Shown one piece after another: positions 8,326-16,194 of a DNA stretch of 64,000 nt. Under the pieces are notes generated by a model. It saw only the letters and a program-made list of their open reading frames with translations, made no database searches and was not told the DNA's origin. The stretch lies in contig NZ_JARKMY010000001.1 of NCBI RefSeq assembly GCF_029360725.1, forward strand, positions 1,610,804 through 1,674,803, read 5' to 3'. The position numbers were made by a program, and so were the translations under genes. Source of the DNA: Chryseolinea sp. H1M3-3. GTDB taxonomy: Bacteria; Bacteroidota; Bacteroidia; Cytophagales; Cyclobacteriaceae. Every line of letters begins with the position of its first letter. The stretch's first letter is position 1.

Positions 8326-9885
8326 TCAGTGTAATCCAATTGTTTCCACATCCGGTATCCCTTTCATCTGCAGTTGGATGTGTCTATTGGCGGCCTTTGT
8401 CTTAAAATCGTGAAAGATTTCAAGTACATCATTATCAATATAGACACTATTCTCTCCGTCGATCTCTACGATGGAATATGCCGGTAGGTCTTCAAGCATT
8501 TGGCGAAATCTCTTTTTGTTCAGGAAGCTTACATTAAGCGCTAGTTCAATCGTGAAATGTTTTGTATGGCCCTCCAATCTTTCATGCAACGTATACCCCG
8601 CACGGTAGGTATGTTTTATAAGATAGAAAATGGCGTATGCCAGTCCAATAAGGACGCCTATCAGAAGGTCCGTAAAAAGAATGGAGATCACCGTCACTAC
8701 GAATGGCATAAACTGTTCGCGACCTTGTCGATACAAAGCACGGACCATTTTCGGTTTTGCGAGGTTATAGCCTGTACGAATGAGAATTACAGCCAATACA
8801 CAAAACGGGATATATTTTACAAGGGGTGCAGCAAAAAGCACAGTAAGCAACAACCAGATGCCATGGAGAAAAGCAGAAGCCTTTGTCTTTGCGCCTGCTT
8901 CGGCATTAGCCGAACTCCTAACGATAACGGAAGTAATTGGAATGCCGCCAGCAATTCCACTAACAAAATTTCCAACGCCTTGTGCAATCAGTTCCCGATT
9001 TTGCGGAGTGATGCGATTTTGAGGATCAAGTTTGTCGATGGCTTCGATACTCAATAACGTCTCTAAGGTTGCAACAAAACAAATTACTACCGCGTATTCC
9101 CAGATTTCTCTATTGGTGAACAAGGCTCCGAAATCAGGAAAGCTCAATTCAGCGAATATATTCTCAGGAATGCTAACATATTGGGATGGGGTCAATGCTA
9201 AGGAAGGAATGAAAACATGAAACGCTAATGCAATGATAACGCCAGCGATAACAGTTACAAACGATGTTGGGAGGAAGGAAATCTTTTTAGCGACTTTTTG
9301 TTTCCACAGAATCAAAATTATCGAAGACAATGCAGCAATGAGAATCGCCCCTGCTGAAACATGTTCATGCAAGCCGGTGATCTGCTCAAAACCATGGCGA
9401 AAAGTGAGAATGTTAAAAAGTTCTTCCTGCCAGAAGTCCGGCTTGTCATAACCAATTAAAAGCGGAATCTGTTTCATGATCAAAATTATGCCGATTGCAG
9501 CAAGCATTCCTTTTATGACTGACGATGGAATGAAATGTGTAAATCCGCCAAGGCGAAAAACGCCCAGTAGTATTTGCAGCAATCCTGCAATGGCCACCGC
9601 TAAAAAGAAAATTTCCATTGCGCCTAATTGTGTAATAGCATCTGCACAAATGGCCGTCAGTCCTGCGGCCGGCCCACTTACGCTCAGTGCTGATTTACTA
9701 ATGGTTGAGATCACCACGCCTCCAATAATCCCGGCTAATAAACCTGTATACACAGGTGTGCCAGAAGCTAACGATACACCTAGGCAAAGTGGCAGGGCCA
9801 CAAAAAATACGGTGATGCTCGATTTAACATCGTGGTTTACTATAGTGGATAACACATACTTTTGTTTTCGACTAAGTAGGTTCAT
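8326..9885 (-). CDS. SulP family inorganic anion transporter with STAS domain
   Basis: A 519-residue SLC26/SulP permease, in the family that moves sulfate, bicarbonate or similar anions across the inner membrane. Ten to twelve membrane helices span about 15-425. The conserved SGPAAGLTA segment near residue 65 and PITSVIVRSSAN near residue 310 are characteristic. A C-terminal cytoplasmic STAS domain occupies about 430-519. The ATG at 9885 is chosen because the longer frame starts with TTG and adds residues with no family match. No carbonic anhydrase is adjacent, so sulfate versus bicarbonate cannot be decided. Confidence 0.92.
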   Translation of the reverse strand: MNLLSRKQKYVLSTIVNHDVKSSITVFFVALPLCLGVSLASGTPVYTGLLAGIIGGVVISTISKSALSVSGPAAGLTAICADAITQLGAMEIFFLAVAIAGLLQILLGVFRLGGFTHFIPSSVIKGMLAAIGIILIMKQIPLLIGYDKPDFWQEELFNILTFRHGFEQITGLHEHVSAGAILIAALSSIILILWKQKVAKKISFLPTSFVTVIAGVIIALAFHVFIPSLALTPSQYVSIPENIFAELSFPDFGALFTNREIWEYAVVICFVATLETLLSIEAIDKLDPQNRITPQNRELIAQGVGNFVSGIAGGIPITSVIVRSSANAEAGAKTKASAFLHGIWLLLTVLFAAPLVKYIPFCVLAVILIRTGYNLAKPKMVRALYRQGREQFMPFVVTVISILFTDLLIGVLIGLAYAIFYLIKHTYRAGYTLHERLEGHTKHFTIELALNVSFLNKKRFRQMLEDLPAYSIVEIDGENSVYIDNDVLEIFHDFKTKAANRHIQLQMKGIPDVETIGLH

Positions 9886-9969
9886 AAAATTATCTTGATG
9901 AATAATAAAGTAAAGCAAAACTCCAGGCTTAGGCGAACAAATGCCGAATTTTGTTTCGCAGTATCTTTG

Positions 9970-11052
9970 CTAAGTATGAAGGGCGCTTGGTATTTTAAGA
10001 TCCTTTACCAGGTTATCAAGGTTTTGAGAAGACTTCCTAAAGGTATTTTCCAGTGACCTTTTTCGTGTTAATCTAAAGAACAGCTGAGCCAACGGACTGC
10101 CCTTTACATAGTAATCAAGCGTGAGGATTGTTTTTTTTACATCGGCTCGTTCAAGCGTGTATCGTGTACAAAACACTTGCTTTTCATCCGACTCGGTAAA
10201 TTGAATTTTATGTTCGCTATAATGATAATCGCTTGCGTGAATTATGTATATGCCCCGATCTGTTACACATCGACATTTCATTCCAACGCGAGGTAAATAA
10301 TGATTTAGCGCTTGTATGGATAGGATCCCGTCCTGCCAGCGATGCCGATAGCGAAAATCGCCCGTTGCATGAAAAAGCGTTATGATGTCGGTTGGATATT
10401 CCCGATGGATCGAAAATACTTTTGACATTTTACTCAGGTCAATAAACGAAGGGATTTCCGGCTGTATTTTATTTCGAAGCTGACCAAGTTGTGCATAATG
10501 GAAGGAGATATCTCCGGTTTCTGTTTGCTTGGAGCTGCTTTGCCATTTCATCCATTGTGCAAAATCCAGTTGCTTTTGATCATTTAACAAGTTTTGGGTT
10601 ATCAGCCAGTATTCGTGTCGGGGAATATCATTTTTTAATAATTGATGTGCGACAATAATATCCTTCCCAAGAAGCTTATGGAAATTCTTTACTTTATATT
10701 CTGTGAACTCACCGTAATGGGTAATAATCTTCAAGGTTAAATTAATGGTAGAGATACAAGCTTCGCATTGACAATAACGCTTGTTGTCGTAAGCGATGAT
10801 GTTGCGATGGAATTCAACAAACATTTTCTCCACCTGTTTATATACTTCTTTTAGAGTTGGAGGGTCACCGAATTTGTAAAACAAAATTGCATCACCTTAA
10901 ATTTCGGAGATCTCCAAACCCAGATCATTGGCATTAATAAGGATCTCTAATAACTCCTGAATGATCAGACGGCTATGATCAATTTCTGTTTCCGTTACGA
11001 ACTTGGAAAACCCACTGATGTCCGGTATAAATATGAGACCTTCGTTTTTCAT
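9970..11052 (-). pseudogene. DUF2652 family protein, interrupted by one in-frame stop codon
   Basis: Translating from the ATG at 11052 gives a clean DUF2652 N-terminus (start MKNEGLIFIPDISGFSKFV). After 51 codons a TAA at 10897-10899 interrupts it, and the same frame continues without shift as GDAILFYKFGDPP for another 308 codons. Family members have Glu at the stop position (EGDAILFYKFG), so a single GAA to TAA change explains it. The GFSKF and GDA motifs resemble class III nucleotide cyclase motifs; the C-terminal half looks like a START/polyketide cyclase-type domain. Either the gene is a recent pseudogene, the base is a sequencing error, or the stop is read through. Restart at the TTG at 10884 would lack the N-terminal motif. 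Confidence 0.85.
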
Positions 11053-11184
11053 TTACGTAAAGTTACGCAACGCGAAGATTCCCGTCGTGAATGGGCATTT
11101 TATTTTTACCCCCGCGCTGATCACAATTGGTACTAAAGTACTAATGGAGGAAATGTTTTATGAGCCTAGTTTTGCTCCAAAAAA

Positions 11185-11679
11185 ATGAAAAAGAATTATT
11201 CCCTATCTGTGTTCGCCTTTGTTGTTTTCGGATGCCTTTCTTTCTATAGTTTCGGCACAGCGATGATGGATTATTTCCTGTTATATCCGTCTCGATTTTT
11301 TGTTGGGGAAAGGGAGTTTGTCACATATCACAAATTTCTCGAATCTGCGATTCTCCCCATCAGCGTTTTTCCCTTTCTGTTTATCATCTTATTGAATATG
11401 GTATTGCTTCGGTTCACGCCGGATCAAGTGCCGAAATGGCTTCTTTGGACATCGCTGGTGTGCCTTGTGTTGGATCTTATTTCTACGGCATTTTTTCAGG
11501 CCCCTTGGAATTTTGAATTAAGCGCAGGAAAAAATATTGAATTGATGCAAAAGATTACCGATACAAATTGGGGTAGAGTAATTTTGGAATCGACACAGGC
11601 GATTCTGGTTGGTATAATGTTTTATAGGAATGCTACACCCTTGTATAGGTCACCCGTTAGTAACGCAGACCAACAATGA
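11185..11679 (+). CDS. hypothetical four-helix membrane protein
   Basis: A 164-residue protein with four hydrophobic segments (about 8-28, 50-75, 85-105 and 128-148). I recognise no named family, although size and topology resemble small DUF1772-like integral membrane proteins. It is divergent from the broken DUF2652 gene, and the 132-base gap between them must hold both promoters. Nothing in the neighbourhood suggests its role. Confidence 0.6.
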   Translation: MKKNYSLSVFAFVVFGCLSFYSFGTAMMDYFLLYPSRFFVGEREFVTYHKFLESAILPISVFPFLFIILLNMVLLRFTPDQVPKWLLWTSLVCLVLDLISTAFFQAPWNFELSAGKNIELMQKITDTNWGRVILESTQAILVGIMFYRNATPLYRSPVSNADQQ

Positions 11680-11834
11680 AGAAGTACATTTTTTCCCATG
11701 ATGAGCGAACTTAATCGAAAAAAATATTTCTATTTTGATCAACCTCCTCAAAACATGTTCGTATACATACCACTATTATGATATCGTCTTCCGGAATCTC
11801 GAATAAGATCTATTAAATTATCATCCTTTAATTT

Positions 11835-12704
11835 ATGAAAATTCTAAAATGGATTGGTTATGCTCTGCTAACCATTCTGCTCCTTGCTACAGCTTTTTAC
11901 ATCAAAGCTTACGTTTCAACAGAAAACCGGTTGAGCAAAAAGTATAACTACACGTTGCAACCATTCGAGGTAAAAACGGATTCTGCGATTGTTGCCGAAG
12001 GCCATCGGATATTGAAAACCAAGGGCTGCAAAAGTTGCCATGGCGAAGATCTTGCTGGGAAGGTATGGCTCGATGATGCAATGTTAGGCCGCATTGTCAC
12101 GCCTAATCTGACGAAAGGCAAAGGTGGCTTACCTAAGGATTACAGTACTCATGATTGGCTTCGAAGCCTGAAGCATGGGTTAAAAAGAGATTCAACACCG
12201 TTGCGCATTATGCCCTCACATGAGATTTCCCATTTAGGGGAAGAAGATATGAACGCGCTTATTGCATACCTCTCTCAACTTCAGCCAGTAGACCATGAGT
12301 TACCAGAGACCAGTCTGGGAGTTTTAGCCTACGTGCTGACGGACTTGGATCAAATACTCCTGATACCGGCAGATAGCATTGATCATTCAAGGCCATTAAC
12401 AAAAGGAGTATCGCGAGAAGTAAGCGTAAAATTTGGTGAATACTTATCAGCGAATTGTTCAGGGTGCCATCGTAAGAATATGAAAGGCGGACCTCCGTTA
12501 GCTCCTGGATTTCCTGTAGTAGCCGACATATCAAGCACTGGTAATCCCGGTAAATGGTCGGAAGAACAATTCATCAATACCTTAAAAACCGGTACTACTC
12601 CTGAAGGAAAAAAACTAAAAGCTGAAGAGATGCCTTGGATTGCTTTCAAAAATTATAATGAGACAGAGATGAAAGCATTGTATCTGTTTTTAAAAAGTAT
12701 GTAA
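11835..12704 (+). CDS. membrane-anchored diheme c-type cytochrome
   Basis: A 289-residue periplasmic electron carrier held by an N-terminal membrane helix (about 5-25). Two heme-attachment motifs are visible, CKSCH at 65-69 and CSGCH at 208-212, each in a separate cytochrome c domain. Likely axial methionines are Met126 in RIMPS and the Met of EEMPW near the C-terminus. The arrangement resembles the cytochrome subunits that accept electrons from membrane dehydrogenases, but no dehydrogenase is adjacent. It is followed by a strong terminator, so it is probably transcribed alone. Confidence 0.9.
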   Translation: MKILKWIGYALLTILLLATAFYIKAYVSTENRLSKKYNYTLQPFEVKTDSAIVAEGHRILKTKGCKSCHGEDLAGKVWLDDAMLGRIVTPNLTKGKGGLPKDYSTHDWLRSLKHGLKRDSTPLRIMPSHEISHLGEEDMNALIAYLSQLQPVDHELPETSLGVLAYVLTDLDQILLIPADSIDHSRPLTKGVSREVSVKFGEYLSANCSGCHRKNMKGGPPLAPGFPVVADISSTGNPGKWSEEQFINTLKTGTTPEGKKLKAEEMPWIAFKNYNETEMKALYLFLKSM

Positions 12705-12727
12705 CGCTATATAAACCAGAAGGTCGG

Positions 12728-12765
12728 ACCGCAGTTGCCTTTAGCCAAAGCACTGCGGTTTTTGT
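12728..12765 (+). terminator. rho-independent terminator after the cytochrome gene
   Basis: An 8-bp stem (ACCGCAGT with ACTGCGGT) around a 16-base loop is followed by TTTTTGTGTTTTT, 24 bases after the cytochrome c stop codon. This is a standard intrinsic terminator for that gene. Confidence 0.75.
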
Positions 12766-12872
12766 GTTTTTATGCATGTGTTAAGATCGAGCATACCATT
12801 CGTTCCCGAAAGAGCTGTATCTTTTGATCTCTGGCTTTTGCCAGCTACCTTTGATTATACAAGGAAAAAACT

Positions 12873-13172
12873 ATGACAGCAACGTTTGTTCACGTTTATG
12901 TTAAACCCGAATTCATCCAGGCTTTTATAGAAGTCACACGGGTAAACCATGAACATTCTGTGAAGGAACCCGGAAATCTGCGCTTTGACATTTTGCAAGA
13001 TGCCAAGGACCCGGGAAAATTTGTTTTGTACGAAGCATATGAAACGGAGGAACAGGCCGCTGCGCATAAGGGCACAGCACATTACTTAAAGTGGCGTGAT
13101 GCAGTTGCCTCGTGGATGTCAAAGCCCAGAGAAGGTTTGAAGCATGCCTTGTTGTACCCAGCTTCAAATTGA
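12873..13172 (+). CDS. LsrG-like antibiotic biosynthesis monooxygenase fold protein
   Basis: A 99-residue dimeric alpha+beta barrel (ABM fold). The stretch NHEHSVKEPGNLRFDILQD followed by YEAY closely matches E. coli LsrG, the isomerase that processes phospho-AI-2 (4-hydroxy-5-phosphonooxypentane-2,3-dione), which has NHLGSVQEEGNLRFD at the same place. Other small ABM proteins (quinol monooxygenase YgiN) share the fold, so the reaction is not certain. It sits one base upstream of an iron-containing alcohol dehydrogenase and is presumably co-transcribed with it. No lsr transporter or LsrK/LsrF genes are present here. Confidence 0.75.
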   Translation: MTATFVHVYVKPEFIQAFIEVTRVNHEHSVKEPGNLRFDILQDAKDPGKFVLYEAYETEEQAAAHKGTAHYLKWRDAVASWMSKPREGLKHALLYPASN

Positions 13173-13173
13173 C

Positions 13174-14346
13174 ATGCAAGGTTCGTTCAATTTTTCGCAC
13201 ACACCACAATTGCATTTTGGCCCTGGAAAAATTTCCGATTTACTGTCGATCATTAAACCATTTGGTTCAAAAATCTTGTTGATAACGGGCGCAAAATCTT
13301 TTACATCGTCACCATATTATAAAAGCATTTTAGAACAACTTCAGGCTGGCAACATTTTTTGTGCTCACCACACAATAGATAGTGAACCAAGTCCGCGGAT
13401 AGTGGATGACGCAGTTAGAAAATATGCACACATTGAACTGAACGTTATAATCGCTATAGGAGGCGGGAGTGTGTTAGATGCAGGGAAAGCAATTTCTGCG
13501 ATGCTACCATTAAATGAGCCAGTAAAAAATTATTTGGAAGGTGTAGGCACACAATCTCATCCTGGAAAGAAGGTTGCCTTTATTGCTGTTCCGACCACTG
13601 CGGGTACAGGAAGTGAAGCAACGAAAAATGCGGTCATTTCGGAGACTGGAGAGTTCGGATATAAAAAATCGTTGCGGCACAACAACTTTGTTCCGAACGT
13701 GGCAATTGTTGACCCGATGCTTACAAGGAGCTGTACGCCAGCGATAACAGCGTCAAGCGGTATGGACGCCTTCACACAGTTGTTAGAGTCCTACCTTTCA
13801 ACAACGGCGAATCCAATGACCGATGCCTTAGCTTACAAAGGATTAAGATATGTCTCCGATTCATTGAGGGCCTGCTATCAGGATGGCACAAACCTTGATG
13901 CGCGTACAGGCATGGCGTTGGCAGCTTATCTTTCGGGCATCACATTAGCTAATGCCGGCTTAGGGCTGGTACATGGTTTTGCCGGTGCCATCGGAGGTTA
14001 CTTTCCGATTTCGCATGGAGTGATCTGTAGTTCATTGATGACGGCTACAAATAAAATTACCGTCCGCAAATTGCGCCGTGAAAAAAATAATGACGAAGCA
14101 TTGGCTAAATATGTTCAGATCGGAAAATTGTTTGCAGGTAATGAAAACAGGTCTGATGGTTATTACATTGATTATCTCTTAGACACTATTCAAGTATGGG
14201 CCGAAGAGATGAAGATCCCAAGATTACGGCAGTGCGGAATCGATCCAACCCATTTTGGAAAAATCGTTCAGTCGTCTGATAACAAAAATAATCCAGTTGC
14301 ATTGAATGCGGAAGAGATGCTTGAAGTGCTGACGATGGCAAATTAA
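13174..14346 (+). CDS. iron-containing alcohol dehydrogenase
   Basis: A 390-residue group III NAD(P)-dependent alcohol dehydrogenase. The N-terminal Rossmann-like domain contains the cofactor-binding GGGSVLDAGKA, and the helical C-terminal domain contains the metal site. In GMDAFTQLLES the usual metal-ligand His (D-x3-H) is Gln, while both later histidines (GLVHGFAG and ISHGVICS) are kept. This Gln form occurs in a subfamily, but it leaves the metal and substrate open. The ATG at 13174 is preferred over the one at 13144, which would overlap the upstream gene by 29 bases. Pairing with the LsrG-like gene suggests reduction or oxidation of a small carbonyl compound. Confidence 0.88.
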   Translation: MQGSFNFSHTPQLHFGPGKISDLLSIIKPFGSKILLITGAKSFTSSPYYKSILEQLQAGNIFCAHHTIDSEPSPRIVDDAVRKYAHIELNVIIAIGGGSVLDAGKAISAMLPLNEPVKNYLEGVGTQSHPGKKVAFIAVPTTAGTGSEATKNAVISETGEFGYKKSLRHNNFVPNVAIVDPMLTRSCTPAITASSGMDAFTQLLESYLSTTANPMTDALAYKGLRYVSDSLRACYQDGTNLDARTGMALAAYLSGITLANAGLGLVHGFAGAIGGYFPISHGVICSSLMTATNKITVRKLRREKNNDEALAKYVQIGKLFAGNENRSDGYYIDYLLDTIQVWAEEMKIPRLRQCGIDPTHFGKIVQSSDNKNNPVALNAEEMLEVLTMAN

Positions 14347-14451
14347 TTTGCTGTGCGTCTGGTCGGATGAAACTTAATGTAGCTATACTCCGTTCAATGA
14401 GCATCAAGATAATTTTTTTCCATGTGATGCTTATGTTGAAAAAAGTTATCT

Positions 14452-14459
14452 TATCTTTG
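14452..14459 (+). promoter_or_regulatory. -7 promoter element for the unit ahead of tRNA-Cys
   Basis: TATCTTTG is an exact match to the Bacteroidota TAnnTTTG element. The nearest TTG upstream (14436) is too close for the usual 20-base spacing, so the -33 box is poor. Transcription would begin near 14466, just ahead of the small ORF. Confidence 0.45.
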
Positions 14460-14476
14460 AGACAACAAAAAGCAAA

Positions 14477-14566
14477 ATGAAATCAGGTAACAACATATGT
14501 ATCAAGCGTTGTCAGCAGCTATGCGACAAGCAATACTATAGGTATGCCTGGAAAGAAATGTTATGA
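14477..14566 (+). CDS. possible 29-residue cysteine-containing small protein or leader peptide
   Basis: A 30-codon frame begins MKSGNNICIK and contains three cysteines (positions 8, 12 and 16) plus several basic and aromatic residues. It lies between a TAnnTTTG promoter element and an intrinsic terminator, with tRNA-Cys starting 3 bases after the T run. This could be a leader peptide, an independent small protein, or chance coding within a small RNA. I know no family for it. The short length makes coding uncertain; the transcription unit around it is better supported than the ORF. Confidence 0.35.
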   Translation: MKSGNNICIKRCQQLCDKQYYRYAWKEML

Positions 14567-14596
14567 TATAGAACTACAATCAATATTTATAACACG

Positions 14597-14632
14597 AAGC
14601 CCCGGGCAAATTTGTCCGGGGCTTTTTGTTTT
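14597..14632 (+). terminator. strong intrinsic terminator directly before tRNA-Cys
   Basis: A 9-bp GC-rich stem (AAGCCCCGG with CCGGGGCTT), a 10-base loop and TTTTTGTTTT form a textbook terminator. It ends 2 bases before the tRNA-Cys gene, so transcripts from the upstream promoter must either stop here or read through into the tRNA. Confidence 0.85.
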
Positions 14633-14634
14633 AC

Positions 14635-14708
14635 GTCGGTGTACCCAAGTGGTTTAAGGGATCAGTCTGCAAAACTGAGACTCGTGGGTTCGAATCCCAC
14701 CACTGACT
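14635..14708 (+). tRNA. tRNA-Cys(GCA)
   Basis: A complete cloverleaf: acceptor GTCGGTG with CACTGAC (one G-T pair), anticodon stem TCAGT/ACTGA with loop CTGCAAA giving anticodon GCA, and T arm GTGGG-TTCGAAT-CCCAC. The discriminator base is T, as expected for bacterial cysteine tRNA. The 3' CCA is not encoded. Confidence 0.95.
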
Positions 14709-15011
14709 CAGATATCCAGCCGTCACGTTAAACGCGTGACAACCTGCACACGTAGTGCAGGATGGCTGGATTGCGTAATTGAGTTTTTTGTACACCTGTA
14801 TACATGATCTTCTGTTCTCGAATATAAAATATCATCTCAGCACTCGCACGATAGGCGTAAAATTCAATCTGGAGTTTTTCTTTTAAAAACGCATTCAAGC
14901 TGGATGATTTGCCATGACATTATTATTTGCCATGACGAAAATTATTGAATAAACCTTCATGATACATCGTAGTCTAAGTGGTAAATTAGTTCATCAAAAC
15001 ACACTGATCCT
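14709..15011. other. intergenic region with structured element and direct repeat
   Basis: This 303-base gap contains no convincing gene. It holds a perfect three-way-junction fold (14714-14771), a T run at 14784, and a 12-bp direct repeat ATTTGCCATGAC at 14907-14918 and 14925-14936 ahead of the next gene, which may be a regulator site. Confidence 0.7.
14714..14771. other. perfect three-way-junction RNA/DNA fold downstream of tRNA-Cys
   Basis: A 58-base segment folds with no mismatch. The outer stem is 8 bp (ATCCAGCC with GGCTGGAT) and encloses a 6-bp hairpin (GTCACG/CGTGAC, 7-base loop) and a 7-bp hairpin (CCTGCAC/GTGCAGG, 5-base loop). It begins 6 bases after the tRNA. A T run comes 12 bases later, too far for a classical terminator. 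It could be a REP-like palindromic repeat, a small structured RNA or a processing or attachment element. Confidence 0.7.
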
Positions 15012-15875
15012 ATGAAATTGCGCATCGGTATTCTTGGCATTTTTTTTCTCATTACTACGTTGGTGGCGGCTCAGGAAGTTGTTGACTCAACGGGTCTGCC
15101 TGGTGATAATTTTAGCCTGGAAGGGGCACTTGAACTTTTTAAGAAATCAGAATCTCCAGAGGCATTTGAAAAAATGTTAAATGCCGAGGATAGTAAGGTA
15201 AATAACCTGGACTTAAACGGTGACAGTGAAACTGACTACATCAAGGTGATAGATAGGACCGATGGAAATGTGCATGCATTTGTACTGCAAGCGATCATTT
15301 CCGAAACCGAATCCCAGGACATCGCCGTGATTGAAATTGAAGAAAAACATGATAATGAAGCTACGGTGCAAATTGTCGGGGATGACGATATTTATGGCGA
15401 CCAAAAAATCGTTGAACCCTTGGAAGAGATCAAGACACATGCAGGGGCTAAAACGCAAACGACAGTTGTTAACGTATATACCTGGCCCATGGTGCGATTT
15501 GTTTACGGCCCGTCATATCGCGTTTGGATCTCTCCATGGGGCTGGAGGGCCCGGCCAGTTTGGTGGCATCCCTGGAGACCTGTGAGACATCATGTTTTTT
15601 TTCACCACCACGCTCCATACCGACACCGTTACGTTGTAGTTCATACTCATAGAACAGTTCGTGCGCACAGCGTGTATGTCCCAACCCGTACAACTTCTTT
15701 AACCGTGCAGACAAGACATCGTGAACCTGTGAATCATTATCGTTCCAACAAAACGTCGAGGACAACTACCATTACTTCCTCACCGGGTAAAACCACCCGC
15801 AAAACAACCACCGTGCGGACGAAAGATGGTAAGAAGTCTAAAACGGTGAAGCGAAATTCGCGATCGAGGAATTGA
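15012..15875 (+). CDS. secreted hypothetical protein with His/Trp/Arg-rich C-terminal half
   Basis: A 287-residue exported protein with signal peptide at about 1-20 (ends LVAAQ). The N-terminal half is acidic and looks folded, with a DLNGDSETDYIKV segment reminiscent of calcium-binding DxNxDG loops. From about residue 155 it changes abruptly to WISPWGW- and HHHAPYRHR-type stretches, then to a very basic Thr/Lys/Arg tail. Proteins of this build are common in Bacteroidota and unnamed. The histidine cluster could bind metal and the basic tail could bind polyanions or cell wall; neither is shown. A strong terminator follows. Confidence 0.8.
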   Translation: MKLRIGILGIFFLITTLVAAQEVVDSTGLPGDNFSLEGALELFKKSESPEAFEKMLNAEDSKVNNLDLNGDSETDYIKVIDRTDGNVHAFVLQAIISETESQDIAVIEIEEKHDNEATVQIVGDDDIYGDQKIVEPLEEIKTHAGAKTQTTVVNVYTWPMVRFVYGPSYRVWISPWGWRARPVWWHPWRPVRHHVFFHHHAPYRHRYVVVHTHRTVRAHSVYVPTRTTSLTVQTRHREPVNHYRSNKTSRTTTITSSPGKTTRKTTTVRTKDGKKSKTVKRNSRSRN

Positions 15876-16194
15876 ATACTCCTAAGTATCGGGATGTAAG
15901 GTGTTGTCGATTATTTGCCACATTTTGGTAAATCGTTCTTGCAGGGACTGAAATCAAACGTCGCGGTGCTTTCCCAAAACACGCGACGTTTTTTTCATCG
16001 TCGTGATATTATGTTACTTTATACTGTCAAACAGAATATAACGTTTTAACTACAGATTATCGGATCATTCAGCCCCGTTGTCGATTAGGATAAACAATCA
16101 ATCTTAACATGGGTTAACCATTTTAGGAAAAACATAGCTACCAGCCTTTGCCTAATACTTGAATTCATGAATTACCTTTTTTGTTAATAGCGGC
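15876..16194. other. intergenic region, 319 bases
   Basis: It contains the terminator of the preceding gene (15956-15995) and AT-rich sequence presumably carrying the promoter of the following sensor kinase. I see no ORF, RNA gene or repeat in it. Confidence 0.7.
15956..15995 (+). terminator. rho-independent terminator
   Basis: A 10-bp perfect stem (AAACGTCGCG with CGCGACGTTT), a 16-base loop and a run of seven Ts, 80 bases after the His-rich protein gene. Confidence 0.8.

Noticed and set aside
8557..9057. 166-residue plus-strand ORF
   Set aside because: Lies entirely antisense to the SulP gene; composition reflects the opposite strand.
9970..10884. Intact 304-residue gene starting at TTG 10884
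   Set aside because: The family N-terminus is present in the same frame upstream, beyond a single stop, so this is the remainder of a broken gene rather than a short natural gene.
11003..11188. 61-residue plus-strand ORF
   Set aside because: It begins antisense to the N-terminus of the DUF2652 gene, which explains its composition; no independent support.
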